Shown here in pieces: positions 24,986 to 37,600 of a stretch of DNA of 64,000 bases (the stretch's first letter is position 1; every line of letters starts with the position of its first letter). Origin of the DNA: Taenia hydatigena. Lineage: Eukaryota > Platyhelminthes > Cestoda > Cyclophyllidea > Taeniidae. Position numbers and translations under genes: made by a program. The notes beneath the pieces are model-generated. The model saw only the letters and a list, made by a program, of their open reading frames with translations, searched no databases and was not told the origin of the DNA. The stretch lies in contig JADWOT020000006.1 in the NCBI GenBank assembly GCA_036345935.2, positions 22,069,091-22,133,090 of the forward strand, given 5' to 3'.

Positions 24986-27900
24986 TTTGCATAATATTTT
25001 CTCACTCCTTATGGTGCCCTCTATTCTGCTAGCTTGATGCAGTAGTCCACCTACGCATCATCACACAATTTGCTGACGCAAAGCGGGCAAGCATAAAAGA
25101 AACACAAATCTGTCACCTGGAAAGATGTGAAACTTTGTTAATCCCTTTAATTTTTTCCAAAACATGGAAATTCTGACTATCGGTTAAGGATGTTTCAGAG
25201 GGGCTAATTGAGCTTATGATGTATTTAGCAGATTAACAAAAACTCTGGGTACCTCTTTGGTTGTCATGGTTTAAAAAGAAAATCTTCAAGTCTTATCATC
25301 GTGTGAGCCAAGATGCTTTATTGTTTAACATAACTAGAACATCTGCGTCGCTGAAATCCTTAAATACAGCAATGGCATTCACCTAAGATGAGTACTACAA
25401 TGACTGCGATTCAAGTAAAGGGGAATTCCGGTCAATCAGAGCAATAACTAAACTGTTACGTCTCCTTTAAGTGGTAGTTAAGACATTCCCTGTTCACTAG
25501 GCTGGCATGATAAGTGGCAAAACTTTGAACACCGCAAAAAAAGACGTGGGCAGTACTTGCTTGTCTTAAAACGACATTTAGGAGTCGCATTGGAAAAGCG
25601 AAAGGTAACTGCAGTTATTTATGCGATGCTTACTACTACGCTACTATAAACGTTGTCAGTTGATGCTGCGAAATATGCATAATAACTTTTGTTCCGTTTG
25701 TAAATAATCGTTATGGTCTAAATGAAATTAGATGTGAAATTCCATGACACCTCTTAGTAAACACAATGAAGCCGTTAATAAATGTAAGTGCTGGCGATTT
25801 TTGCAACAAGGCAGCCAGTATTCGTGTTTCAGAGTTATAAAGTCTATAGATATTTGTTTATCTATTAAACAGTTGCATGAAAATGCAGTCACAACTGTAT
25901 GTGATGCGTAGAAGTGCTGTAACAGGCATAAGACCGGCTTACGGAATGAATTGGGAATATTGGAACACACGCTGAGGTCTTGAATCTCTCCAGGTTGTTC
26001 CATGAGTGTGGACCCTGATCGACTGCTTTTACAGTATCAGTATCTGCTTCAATCCACTTTTTGAGGAAATTTGAGGCGTGTATGAGCTGGACTGACGTAA
26101 GGCTGTGATTGGCTACGCCGGTGTTCACTCCGTGAGCAGATCTCAAGTGGGTGGGCATGTGCTTGAAGGGGGAGGTGTAGGTGTATGCGACTTTCAATTG
26201 GTTGATAGCGTCTCTCCACCGCCATACGCTACCAATGAGCTGTCAATGAACCCCGTGACAAGCATGTGCGTTTATGAAGTGAACAAGCTAGTGCTTTTAA
26301 ATTGTCAGAAATTATAACTTAGTAACCAAAGCCAGTTTGCATTCAAAGTGCCCCTAGAAGGCATTAAGTTCGCACAAAGAAATTATATTTAATTAGGATT
26401 TATTAGAACGATAACTGAAAATATAATTATTTACAAGCCTATGTTTTTCTGGCCATATGACCTTTGCTGATGCATTAGATTTGTCTGCTACCACCCTACA
26501 TGTGCGTCACTCACACATCCAACCTGGCGTTTCAGCTCTAGTGAATAAATTTTAATCGTTCCAATGACCTTAGACCGTAGGCTTCAAAGAAACATGATTT
26601 AGTGTTATCTGCCACTGCCGGCGTATGAGTTGAACGGCTGATCTCATTTCAACAACGCACCAATCAAATGGTTGCTATAAAAAGGAAATGAAGCATAAAA
26701 TTAAGCGGACTTATTACCATTGTGCCCAATGGTTGCAGCGTTGGACACCCTTCTAATGTGAAGGTACTGTCTGTTCATAAGTCGCAACCACAGTGTATGA
26801 GAGCATATTCAACAGCTCTTATTGAAATCACGCAATGCTAAATGAGGATCACCCAGTTTTGCAGCTGTATAGTACTGTTTCCCACGGATTCCAACCCCAG
26901 GGCTCGAACAGCAGCTGCAAAACAGCATTCAATTCTTACCTGGTTGCTAGGGCTGCTCTCTCGTACAGGCAGATGGATAGGTGTGTGCTTGTACGTGCGC
27001 CAGTTAATAAACCGCCTTTACTACAGATTGTCGGAAAGAGTATGTTCTCTTCCCCCAAACACACCCGTGTACCTACAGAGCCGTACAAAACCAGGTGGTA
27101 GATGGGTTGTACTCACACACAGGAAAGGCAACAGAGGGGGTTGGAGGTGGCGCGGTGATCATTTGATTAGCAGTGTGTGCGTGTGCGGGTTGCCATGAGG
27201 CGTGTTGAGGAGAGGTTTGAAAAATGACGGTTTGGTTTGGAGTGGTCATCACTTAATTGTCTGGCGGGGGTGCTGGTCAGAGCAGTAGCCAGAAAAATTT
27301 GCAGCTGCGGTCGCGGCCACAGCCTAGTAACACATCAGGGGGTCAGTCTGTTGATTCATGCTGTCGCTATGTCGGGCTCGCAGCCACAGAGTCGTTCTAT
27401 GTAGGCTTGTTGTCAATCCATGGGTTAAAGCGTCCCAAAGAGACCCTTTGTTTATTAAATTAAGGCGGTTTTTAAAGGGCTTGTTCAAGTTTCCGGATGA
27501 TAAATTTAAGCAGTGCTTTGCTGTCAGAGTAAGGACAAATGTTTATTCCGATTTAGCTTTTATAATCAAATCTAAGTCAAATTTCAGTCTCCTCAATAAA
27601 GCTATTTTGTGTTCCAAACCAAAACTTCTTCTATCAAAGCAGAACTGACAAAAGGCCTCAAACCCATTAATTTTGAATTAATGTTTAACTTATACTAACT
27701 TCTAATGTGCTACCTGCATTCTTTTCTTTAGCCACTCTCTGAATCCCATAATGTGATTTTACATTCCGTTGCCGAAGCATCATCATAAGTCCCGTTTAAT
27801 AAACGAGTTACCCTGGGGGTATTTCTGTCTGCAACCTCAAAGCCCTATCCAAGCGATGCGGCTGGATTCCCACTTGGGAGATATTGCGGTCACTGCTGTT

Positions 27901-30473
27901 AATGAGAACAATAGGAGCTGGAACGCCGATTCGCCAGGTAGTCACTAAGACCGCAGCCGTCTGTTCAGTTGCCAAGACAACAATGCTCTAGGGTTTGGTG
28001 AATGGACAAAAAGATTCGTTTCACCAAAAATGCCGGCAATGAGCCTGGTACTGTAATTGTCGCATAAAAAAAATTTAAACATTGGTAATCACATGATAGT
28101 TAGACTCGACCTATAAGTTTCCACATCTGTGCGTTGGTTTCGCTAGAGAACTTTTATGGCAGAAAGGTCATGAAGAATTACAATTCTTTATTAAAAAATT
28201 CACTAGACCTTGTCAAGGTTGATTGGATGTCTGCATTCAAGGTATGATGGTGAATACAAACTTTATGCTACTGTAAGATGTGTGACCCCAGAGGCCAATA
28301 GAATTCCTCAGTTTTTCAACCAGGTCATGCTCAGTACTATAATACAATTAACAGATGGTAGTTCAAGAGCAACTTTAGGCATTGAGGTTAACCAAAACAG
28401 CGAAGTTGCGTTATATGCTATTTGAGTTTAGCTTGTTCCCACGAGACGTTGTGGTGTGTAGTTACATGCAAACTTGACTCGTCCACCCATCAACCAAGTG
28501 CTTATTCATCTGAAAAGCCTCATAATTTAATGCCTTCTTGAATCCGCTGTGCTTGTTGCAATAGCTTTAGAGCCTATCAATTATTACAAAAATTCGTCTA
28601 AAGCGTTCGAAAACTGTGGCAGAGGTTGCTGAGTTGTAGACATCGAAACAAGATGGAAATGTAATCGGCACAGAGCATAACAATAACCTCTGCTGGGTGG
28701 TATTCATTTGGGACACCCCAGAATGAGGTGACATGACGTTTGTAGTACGGATAACCCAGTTAACGTTAGTGCTTCTGAGACATGACTAAGCGCCAAATTC
28801 CACTAACTGGTCGCATGTCTAGACACCTGACCCCGCATTTAACCTTCACTTCAGTAAACAACTGAGAACTTTCATTAAGTTTATCGTGAAACAATCAGCA
28901 AAATCTGATTTATCACTCAATTGAACTGGATGGAAGAGGTAGGCTCAGGCCAGAGGCATGACTCAAAACCCTTACAATTCGAAAAGGAAGTCGGATCTGT
29001 TTCTTACTTAACAACGCGGTGCCACTTGCCACAGCAGTCTAAATGATGGTGACAACCATTTTCAGGAATGAACTTATCAAGAAAGAGGATCGAGACAAAA
29101 TGGGCATCTTTTAACCAGCTGTTGTCGACATCGTTACAAACCGGGTCAGTTACTTCTCAGATTTGAATAGATGATTGACGTTGAAGACAAGAGTTACCCA
29201 CAAAAAGACAAATGACTGCGCTGAAATGGCACATGGACCCTTCGTTTGGGCAATCAGACCGCTGTACTAAAGCTGCCTTTCATTAGGGGTGAGTAATCTA
29301 AGCAAAATAAAAAATAGTAAGTAATAAAAATTATACAGTTCGTTCTTCGCCAATCCAAAAGGCTCATAGGCTAAAATAACTGGCTTAGAAAGTGGCTCGG
29401 TCGTATACATTATAGTACACAATTGCGTAACATAGATTCAAAATCTACTATGAAATAAATAAATAAATGCATTAAGTTGTTCGCATTGGTTCGCTAAGAG
29501 GACCCCTAGTTTCGGTGAGGTAGCGTTGCCTTTGTCAGCAGCATTGTATAAGATACTGAAAAGGAGATTGGATTTTGAAATCTGATCTGCATCCTCAACA
29601 GGTTTCTCCTGGGATAAGAAGCCAATTATGCAGCTATCCAATCAGGTTCACCTCATTTACCGAGGAGAAACCTATTTTGAAACACACTGCAATGCTTAAA
29701 GTGTATTGAATACGGAGCGATATGTTTAAAAAAGTTAGCTCATACGTTTGAAACCTAATGGTCTGATGTTCTCTTATCATCTATTACTTACAACAAGTCA
29801 GTAAACTCTGACGCTTCAAATCGCTGACGGAGCCGAATGAATGGCAGCGAAATTTGACGCAGTGATAGGAAGACGACAGTTGTTCAGATCGGACTGTTGA
29901 GCTTCAAAGGAGTGCAATGAAAGTGGAGAAGGCTTATGGGAGCCCGGTAATGGTAGCCTAGTTATGTCCTAAAATGTGAGAAAAAAATTATGGAGAATGG
30001 GCTAAGAACCTAAGACCTTTAAAAAGGCATTTACGCAAATTTTCGTTTCATTTAACTGCATAGGTAAGAAGCCGCCTGGATAAGCGAACTGAAGTATTTA
30101 CAAATTCACCTTTTCGATCAATGGGCTTTCAACCGAATATAAGAGGATAAGTAATGAGACTTCCATTTTTACAGAAGGAATACAATGCATCGTATCTCAA
30201 ACTATGCAAGTGTCTCATTTCTTAAAGGCTATAAATTTTGGGCTACACTGACAGCATTAGCCCTTCCAATGTATTAAACTACTTATTTCAATGTACTTGT
30301 GCAACAATTTATATATTTATTTGTAAGCCTGTATTACTTATGTTCTTTAAATGTACCTTGTACCTTGTGGACTGCTTCGGCTTCGCCTACACTTATCCTC
30401 CTTGTGCTTATAGCAAAGATGCCTGGAAACACCCAGCCTTCTTGCAGCAGAGATAAAAAGAAAAGATGAGGAG

Positions 30474-30659
30474 TGTAGTGCATTGTTTGTTGGAACTACT
30501 GGTTTCGGTGAAGGTCACAGAGGTGGCCGTACTGCCCTAGCTGCGTGGGCTGGCCTCCGGGCCATGCCAGTAGCCTATTTCCCTCTGTCCGTTGAATATA
30601 TATATTCTACCCTAGCATTCTGCCTTCCTTTGCCTTCATGGAAGCCCCGGGAAGCTACA
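30474..30659 (+). repeat. LTR-like repeat copy, subtype A, full length (186 bp)
   Basis: It runs from TGTAGTG to AGCTACA and contains GTTTGTTGGAACTACTGGTT, the GGCTGGCCTCCGGGCCATGCC core, the TTGAATATATATATTCTACC block and TCTGCCTTC. No flanking duplication was seen, so it may be older or its ends may be rearranged. Confidence 0.8.
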
Positions 30660-30724
30660 TCGGTGGCTTGAAAACTTATACTTTTTCCGAGTGTGATAGG
30701 ATGATGGTATGCAAAGCTGGATAA

Positions 30725-30865
30725 TAAACCAAATAGAGTGGCTATATTGCCCAAGCCGCGTGGGCCGACCTCCAAGCCACGCCAACAGCCCCATCCCCTC
30801 TGTTTATTAAATACATATTCTGCTCTAGTGTCATGCCTTCTTCTGCTTTCAAATAAGTCTCGGTA
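30725..30865 (+). repeat. 5'-truncated repeat copy
   Basis: It starts within the core (GCGTGGGCCGACCTCCAAGCC) and continues through TTAAATACATATTCTGCTCT to GTCTCGGTAAGCTACA. It is arranged head-to-tail with the preceding copy. Confidence 0.7.
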
Positions 30866-31644
30866 AGCTACAAGCCTGATACTCTCTGAAGTCGAATACA
30901 CCATTCTTTAATCAGTCGCTATTTCAGGTAACCAAATTTCTGAATGAATGAGTCTGATAAGCATTTACATGTGTAAAAGAGAAGACGCATCATAGAAGAC
31001 CTAAAGTAATTCAATCTAAGCATCCATTTATTACTGAATTAGATATCCATAAAACTCAACTCACAATCAGACAGAGAGAGCTGGATTTGAAAGAGTGTGC
31101 GCAAGACCACGGAAAATAATGCCTTTTGTAAAAAGAGCAGATGCTTTACTAAAAACATAGGTGGATTCTAAATTTGTCATTGTTCTTCTTCATTGTTTGG
31201 CATGGCAAGAGCCTTGGGCCAAGGTCATAGTTTCAAAAGCATGAACAAATAGGTGCGGTTTGTGGTTTTGGACTGTGAGGTTGTCAAAGGTGTTTATTGG
31301 TAAAGTACGCCTGTAACAATGAAATTTCTTATTATGCTTGCTTTTCTCACCGATTTTTGCAATTCTTCCGATGGGGGCACAACTCTCACTCACTTGCCAC
31401 AACGGTGAATGCTATTACTTAATGTATTCCCACCGAGGCACAACTTTCATGCCACAGCCCAAAGGCGCATTGCCATTCTTTGTAAAGCTCTAAGTTTACC
31501 CTTGTTAAGTGCATAAAAGTGTGTGGACATGCAGAGTATACCGTAAAGCCATTCGTTATTGCAGTGATCTGACTAAATTTGCTCCAAGATGTCCGGTGTT
31601 ATTAGTTGACGATCAAACAAGCGTGAATTTTTCTTCTAAAAGGC

Positions 31645-34600
31645 TTGTGTTCTTATACTTTCACACTTGATCAATCTAGAATGGAAAAGAAGATATTTGA
31701 AATCGCCGAAAGTCTTCATCGAATCGGTGGAAGTAATAATAATACGCTTTTTCACGAAGGGTGCTCTGAATTCGATGTTCCAAAATTGCCAATTGAACGC
31801 ACTGAAATGAAGAACTATCTTCTTTCGCGTCAAATTCCCCGGTGAGTGTTAGTTCACATTACTTTAAACTACAAACCGTGAAATATTTCTGGGTTCTCTA
31901 GATGGTCGAATTTCAAGTCTGAAAATAAGCAGCTCAAGGACATATATCAAAGCTGCAGTTACCATAATTGCATCACATGACGCCGTACAGTTAGATATTG
32001 AGGTTTGGCTGATTATGCAAATGCTTAATAATGCACTTAGCTTATATTTAATCTAGTTGGAAATTGGGGCAACTGTTGTGGTCAAGTTATTGCGAATGTT
32101 ACTTTGATTCATATGATCAAAATGATGTAAATCACTTTATTTAAATTTATAGGTAACTGAGGGTTAATATTTATTGTCAACAAAATCGTTTCTTAGTGTT
32201 CATTTTTCTTCCCAGTTTTATCTGAGTTAAACAACACTTTTGCTAGTGTATTATTATCGAAGAAGGTGGTAAGAGCACCTGGCAACCGTCAATTTTTGCC
32301 CTAGATGGCTGAATTCTTTGCCTGATAACTTGAGAGAAAGCGCGTATCTGTAAATTTCTGAACTGCTACTAATTTATAGGAATTAGAACTTGTGGTTCTC
32401 TTGGTTATCCGTGGGTAGTGCTCTAATTCTTTGTTGTATACGAATAAGAATAAGAATTCTTACCCTTAGAAAGCCTTTTTAGCGATTTCATAGGTAAAGC
32501 TTATAAAATTTTAAAATAGTGGATTTTCCTTAACAGGACCACTCCAACACCACTAATTCCGCGCACGCATGACTTCATCCCGCTTCATCCATTCATCTGT
32601 TCCTTTTGACCAGTGCCGTACACGGTGATCACTCGTCCTGTTTTCAAGCCTCTCCTAATCGGACGCCCAAAGAAGTAAGCTTTCACCTCTCATCCGACCA
32701 GTTTGAAACCCTGTCGGAGCCACTTACCAACGGTAACTCGTCGGGAGGTTTTAAGGATGTCTCTCATCCTACAACGCCCTTCGAAATTTTAGAAGGTGGC
32801 ACACAATTCCACGTCGATGAAGAGGATTCTCTACGGACAACCAAGGTGATCCCTGAAGCCAGCAGGGCCTCACCGGTTCGACACCTTATTGAGTACCAGC
32901 GTGTGTGTATTGGTGAAGCTAATACACCAGGCGTGAGTCTATAAGCGGTATTGAACTTTACCATTACAAAACTTAATTGTTTGAGAATCTCATTACCTTT
33001 GCTCACACCTTTGAGAAAACTGTCGTTATTGATTGGCTTACAGCTAGTCTGTTAGTACTCTCATTCAATCTGTTGAAAGATTTTAAATCTGCTCATCGCG
33101 CGAATCGTCAAATATAGTCTTCCGTATACGGAAATTTATGATTAGATTATCTAATGGGAAGTATCAGTACCATATCGAACTTCATTTGTTGCCTATATGA
33201 CACTGTTCTGAAAATGCGTAGTTTATAAAGTGATGCACCGATAGCTTTGATATCTCATCGAGAGGTCTTTTGAGTCAATCATAGACGGCACCATTCTAGA
33301 CGAAACGCTGCTTACAGTTAGTATATACGCAAAATTTCACTGTCGCTTGCCATAGGTAAAATTAATACGTTCTTCATAGGTAGTGTTGTTCCAACTAAAA
33401 TTTGTTGTAATGTAAGGTCGGCACATTACGCTCCATTAACGGTAGTTATTAACAAATCCCTAAATGTATTGCCATAATTGAAATGTTCTAATGTTTGAAT
33501 GTCAAACCAGGAATTGGTTTAGTAAAGCTCATAAATTTAACGACCTGAAACCACTCCACACTCTTATACTTTGGCGTCGCATTCTGCTCTGTTAATCATA
33601 AAAGGTCACTTTGGTAGCTGGAGATGCCTATTCCCAACCTAGGGACTAGAAGCGTTCCAGAAACTCACACCACATATTTTTCAGATGGTACCTGCCAACC
33701 TAGTGTTGCTAAATCCTATCAGAGTTGGTTCAACATGCTTCATAGCAAGTGCCTGCGTCGGCTTTTAAGAAAATGTGCTTGATATTTGCTCTCTGTTGAA
33801 CCTATTCGAAAAGCTCAACGGTAAAAGCTACCAAATCAAATTAATAAACACTCATAACAAACGGAAGATCTTGCAAATTAATTCGATTCCTTTAAGCAAA
33901 TAGAATGGGTACCTGGGATGTGGTAAAATGCAGAACCGCGTACGTGTCTATTGCCATTTATTCGTGATTTATTTCGATAATTGCTTCTGGTATTTCGCAT
34001 CTAGCATGATTTTTTAGTAATATTTTTTGTTTATTTTGTACTTGTTGCTATTAAAGAAGTAGTGGAGGCAGCATTTTTAGGATCAGATCACCCTCGTGAG
34101 TAGTAGAAGTTAGGCATTGAAAATTTGTTAAGAGATTGACTTTCAAATTAGCATCAGCGAAGGGTTGCTCCTTTTATTGTGGTGGTGTGTTGTCCTCCCT
34201 ACAGAATATTTTGAATTGATTTTAGAAATTTTTAAGAAAAACAGATTTATGAACCGAAGTTCTTTTGAGTATATCAGTGTGGAAAGACTTTATTTTGTGG
34301 GCAAAGGGCAAAATTTTAGGCCAATATTTTAAGCGCATTATCCGCTGATAATTCTACAAATCCAGTAGCATTTATTCCTCCCTGAAAGTTGGTTGGAATT
34401 TGCTGTGGCGGGCAAGCTTTGAACCAATAGTTTTTTGCGAACTCCATGGCTGAGGGTTTCTTCGAATTCATTAAGATGAAACCTCACATACGAAACAGCT
34501 TTTTTTTATTTGGGCAAAGAAAAGAGTCATGAGCCAGTTTTATTAAACGCCGACTATGGCCTGCCACCTTTCTGATGATCCAGATGTGTGCACATACCTG

Positions 34601-37600
34601 CCTGCAAAGTCATAACTTTTATTGGCATTTACTGTGGTCGTACCTTTCTCTGCCACGAATTCGTTTCAATAATTAGAAATTTAGTAGTTGGTAAGCGGCA
34701 CATATGTGCACCGCTTCAAGGCTTTCCCAAGGGCGAGGGCATAACACTGGAGAAGAATATGTTTTGCCGACGTACTGTAGGGGTTGGGGCTAATAGCATG
34801 ACCAGAGAGTTCGAAACAATTAAACTCTTACGTAACCCCTCCTCTATTTTGAGCGTCGTCCTCGGTGCTCCCCTTGGCCAACATCTTGCATCACCCGCCA
34901 CAACGTAGTGCTGTAGGAGAAACACCCATTAACCAACCGTACTAGTCATTGGGTATACTTGGCCACTGCTTCATTGATCCCTCCTGGCAATTCTACTGGG
35001 TCTAAAGCTTCGTTCTTTATGGGAACCGTATGTGTGGATGGAGGAACGTGTTGACCATCGCGGGCATCCGTAGTTGGTGGTTGGGGGACTAGTCCAAAAG
35101 CATTGACAACAATGGATGAAATTTTACATGGTTCCATGAGGACAGGGTTTAGCGTCAATTCCTCCTTGCCAAAATATTCTCGCTTCAGAGGTGTCCAGCC
35201 ATATCCGTCTGTATTCTATCTAGCTAATAGAGAGGTGGAGGTGCGGCGTGTTTGTATAAGCGATATCTGCATACAGACGCCTTAGACAGTCGCATAACGA
35301 ACTTTTGCAGATGGTTTATTAACAGTTGTTCCTTAAACCAAGAAGGTAGGTGACATTTGCAGACCTTTCAGAAGTCATCACACTTTATTTCATTCGCAGT
35401 CATGTACTTTTCTGTCACGATGCGTTTTACTAACCAGCAGTAGGAAGTGGGATAGATGTCCTTTAAGATAGGTTTTGACTTCCAATGACACCGATGTAGC
35501 ACCTGAGACCTCCCTGAAGACACAATTTTGGGCAGAATGAGTATTTGACTCACGATAGGAATTAGGGCTACAGTCAAAGCCCAAAGCCCAGGCGCACTGT
35601 TGAAGGTACGATGGCGGAGTTTCTAATTGGCCCTCCACAAAAACTAAGAATAAAAAAGATAACAAGTAGCCTATTAAATACGTGTGGACAAGATGAGAAA
35701 CACTTTTTACAATTGTGTCTGCTGTATCAAATATCAAATCTAGTACTTGTCAGACAGATTAATCTGAAACAACCTTTATTTTGGGATGATTTTTTGAAAT
35801 AACGCACGTTCCCAAGGCGTCTTATGCGTAACTAAAAGCACGATTTGGTATGTGCGAGGAGTAACGAGTCTGAACGTGCGTCGTTATTGGTTGTGTTGAC
35901 GGCCATTGTCCATGTGGACTTTCTCGACTCACTAGTTTTGTAGCGTTACATCTAAGACCAAATTTTACAATGCGATCTCGGGCTTTAACTGCGTGTTATT
36001 CCTTTCCGCATTCAACATTATTTACGGTCACTAGGAATAAGTATTGTCTTTAGGCAACGAATTGAATTGGTCTTAATTTACCGTGTATTTTGCCTCAAGG
36101 TCACTGTGGACGATCTGCAGGAGGCTGCAGTAGCCCTGCTCAAGTCGCTGGAGTTACGTGACAAGTACATGAAGGCGTCTCTGCAAAAAAATGGTCGGAT
36201 TGCTAGACGCTACCTAAAACTGGCGTGTCTCGGATCCAAGGAGAAGCTGCAGCCTCCAAGGGCTGCTTTCTACTATACTACTTCTCTTTCATCAAGAGGT
36301 ATGAATCTTTTCATGTATAAATGACAAAACTGTGGTCGAATTTTCATTTGTAGCGTGTGATTATGCACTTAAGACGCATATTTCCTTGTAGATAGCTCAA
36401 TTACAAAACATGACGATATAATTAATTGCCAGTATTTTCTTCATTCGTGGCCATTTGAAACAGACATTGGAATAGATATCATCCAAATTTCTGTTAATGT
36501 GTAATTCTGGTGTCGTTCTTAAGTTGTCCATACTACTGAAAACTTTGGTGAGCATGCCCTAAAAGGGCGGTTTTTTCACTGGCTCTGCGCTATTCGGCTG
36601 CCCTTGTGGTTTTAATGCTAATTTCATAGCCATCGCAAAACCGATTTACTCAAGAATTTATTATGTCGTGATTTTACGAGTTGAAATTAATGACGAGAGT
36701 TTAAGTATTAATTCATCGTAACGTTCCTAAATATAAAATTTGCACAATTGATGTACCACTTTGAGTCCTCTTCGAAATCGTAATGAACTAAAGCAACATG
36801 ACATGACATTACATGTATTACCAATGCACAGAAGAGTGGCGCAGGCATGAGTCTTTCAGTAGTTTGTTTTATTAATTCAGTTTAAAAAAAAACGATCAAA
36901 ACAGAGCATATGTTGGGTTCGGCTTTCGTCATGAAATTCAAAATATGGTTTACTTTTTAACTACAAATTATTGCAGGCTCAAAGGCAAGTATGCGAAGTA
37001 CGGTTAACAGTTTTGAAATTTTGAATAAATATGGGTTAGAGTGTGGTTGATTTGCCTTTATTCTCAGTCTTGACTACGCCCAGGCGGTTTGTCTCCTAAC
37101 CACACTGGGGTTAAACGGTACACGTGCTCACCTCGCAGGGTCTGATGAGCACACACCCGCCTTAATGGTTGGGCGTTTCATATTAATCACTCTAAATATC
37201 ATTTCTTTAAACAAAATCCTCGAGCAGAATGTATACTCGACATTAGCAGGGCTTGGAGCTGTTGACACGACCCTTAGGTTAGTTCACCTGGTATCTAAGT
37301 GACCCATTGCCAAAGCCAAGAGCTAGGCAAGCGGTTAACGTATTTTATGCCCCGCTCTTCCCTTTCGAGCATTCTTTCCTTCCTGTGTCAACTATCTCAA
37401 CGTAATCTGTGCTGTAATGAAACATCATGGAGCCAGCCATTCTAGTCATCGAATTTCCATGCATCATGGAGGATGCCTGACCACAACATCACTCATGTCT
37501 CTTGGCAATCCTACCGGATTCCACCGCATGGGAGCTGTTTTCGCTGACATCGGAACGTACTGGCCATCACGCGTGTCCGTCATGTAAAAAGAGGCAGGAT

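Larger units (their letters stand above)
24986..31642. other. Intergenic between divergent Gfi-like and AMP deaminase genes
   Basis: Both flanking genes point away from this stretch, so it should hold their promoters and probably the missing 5' exon of the Gfi-like gene. A minus-strand frame at about 25889-26197 containing MPTHLRSAHG is a weak candidate for that exon. A less AT-rich segment at about 26830-27460 holds overlapping frames with no family signal. Two repeat copies lie at 30474-30865. Confidence 0.4.

Noticed and set aside
25889..26197. Candidate 5' exon of the Gfi-like gene with a SNAG-like start (MPTHLRSAHG)
   Set aside because: The similarity to a SNAG motif is too weak, and no convincing donor joins it in phase to the exon at 24595-24985.
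26835..27648. Cluster of plus-strand frames in a less AT-rich segment
   Set aside because: Several overlapping frames with no family resemblance. It may be promoter or 5' untranslated sequence of a flanking gene.
30474..30904. Open frames across repeat copies on both strands
   Set aside because: They recur wherever the LTR-like repeat occurs and reflect its sequence, not a gene.
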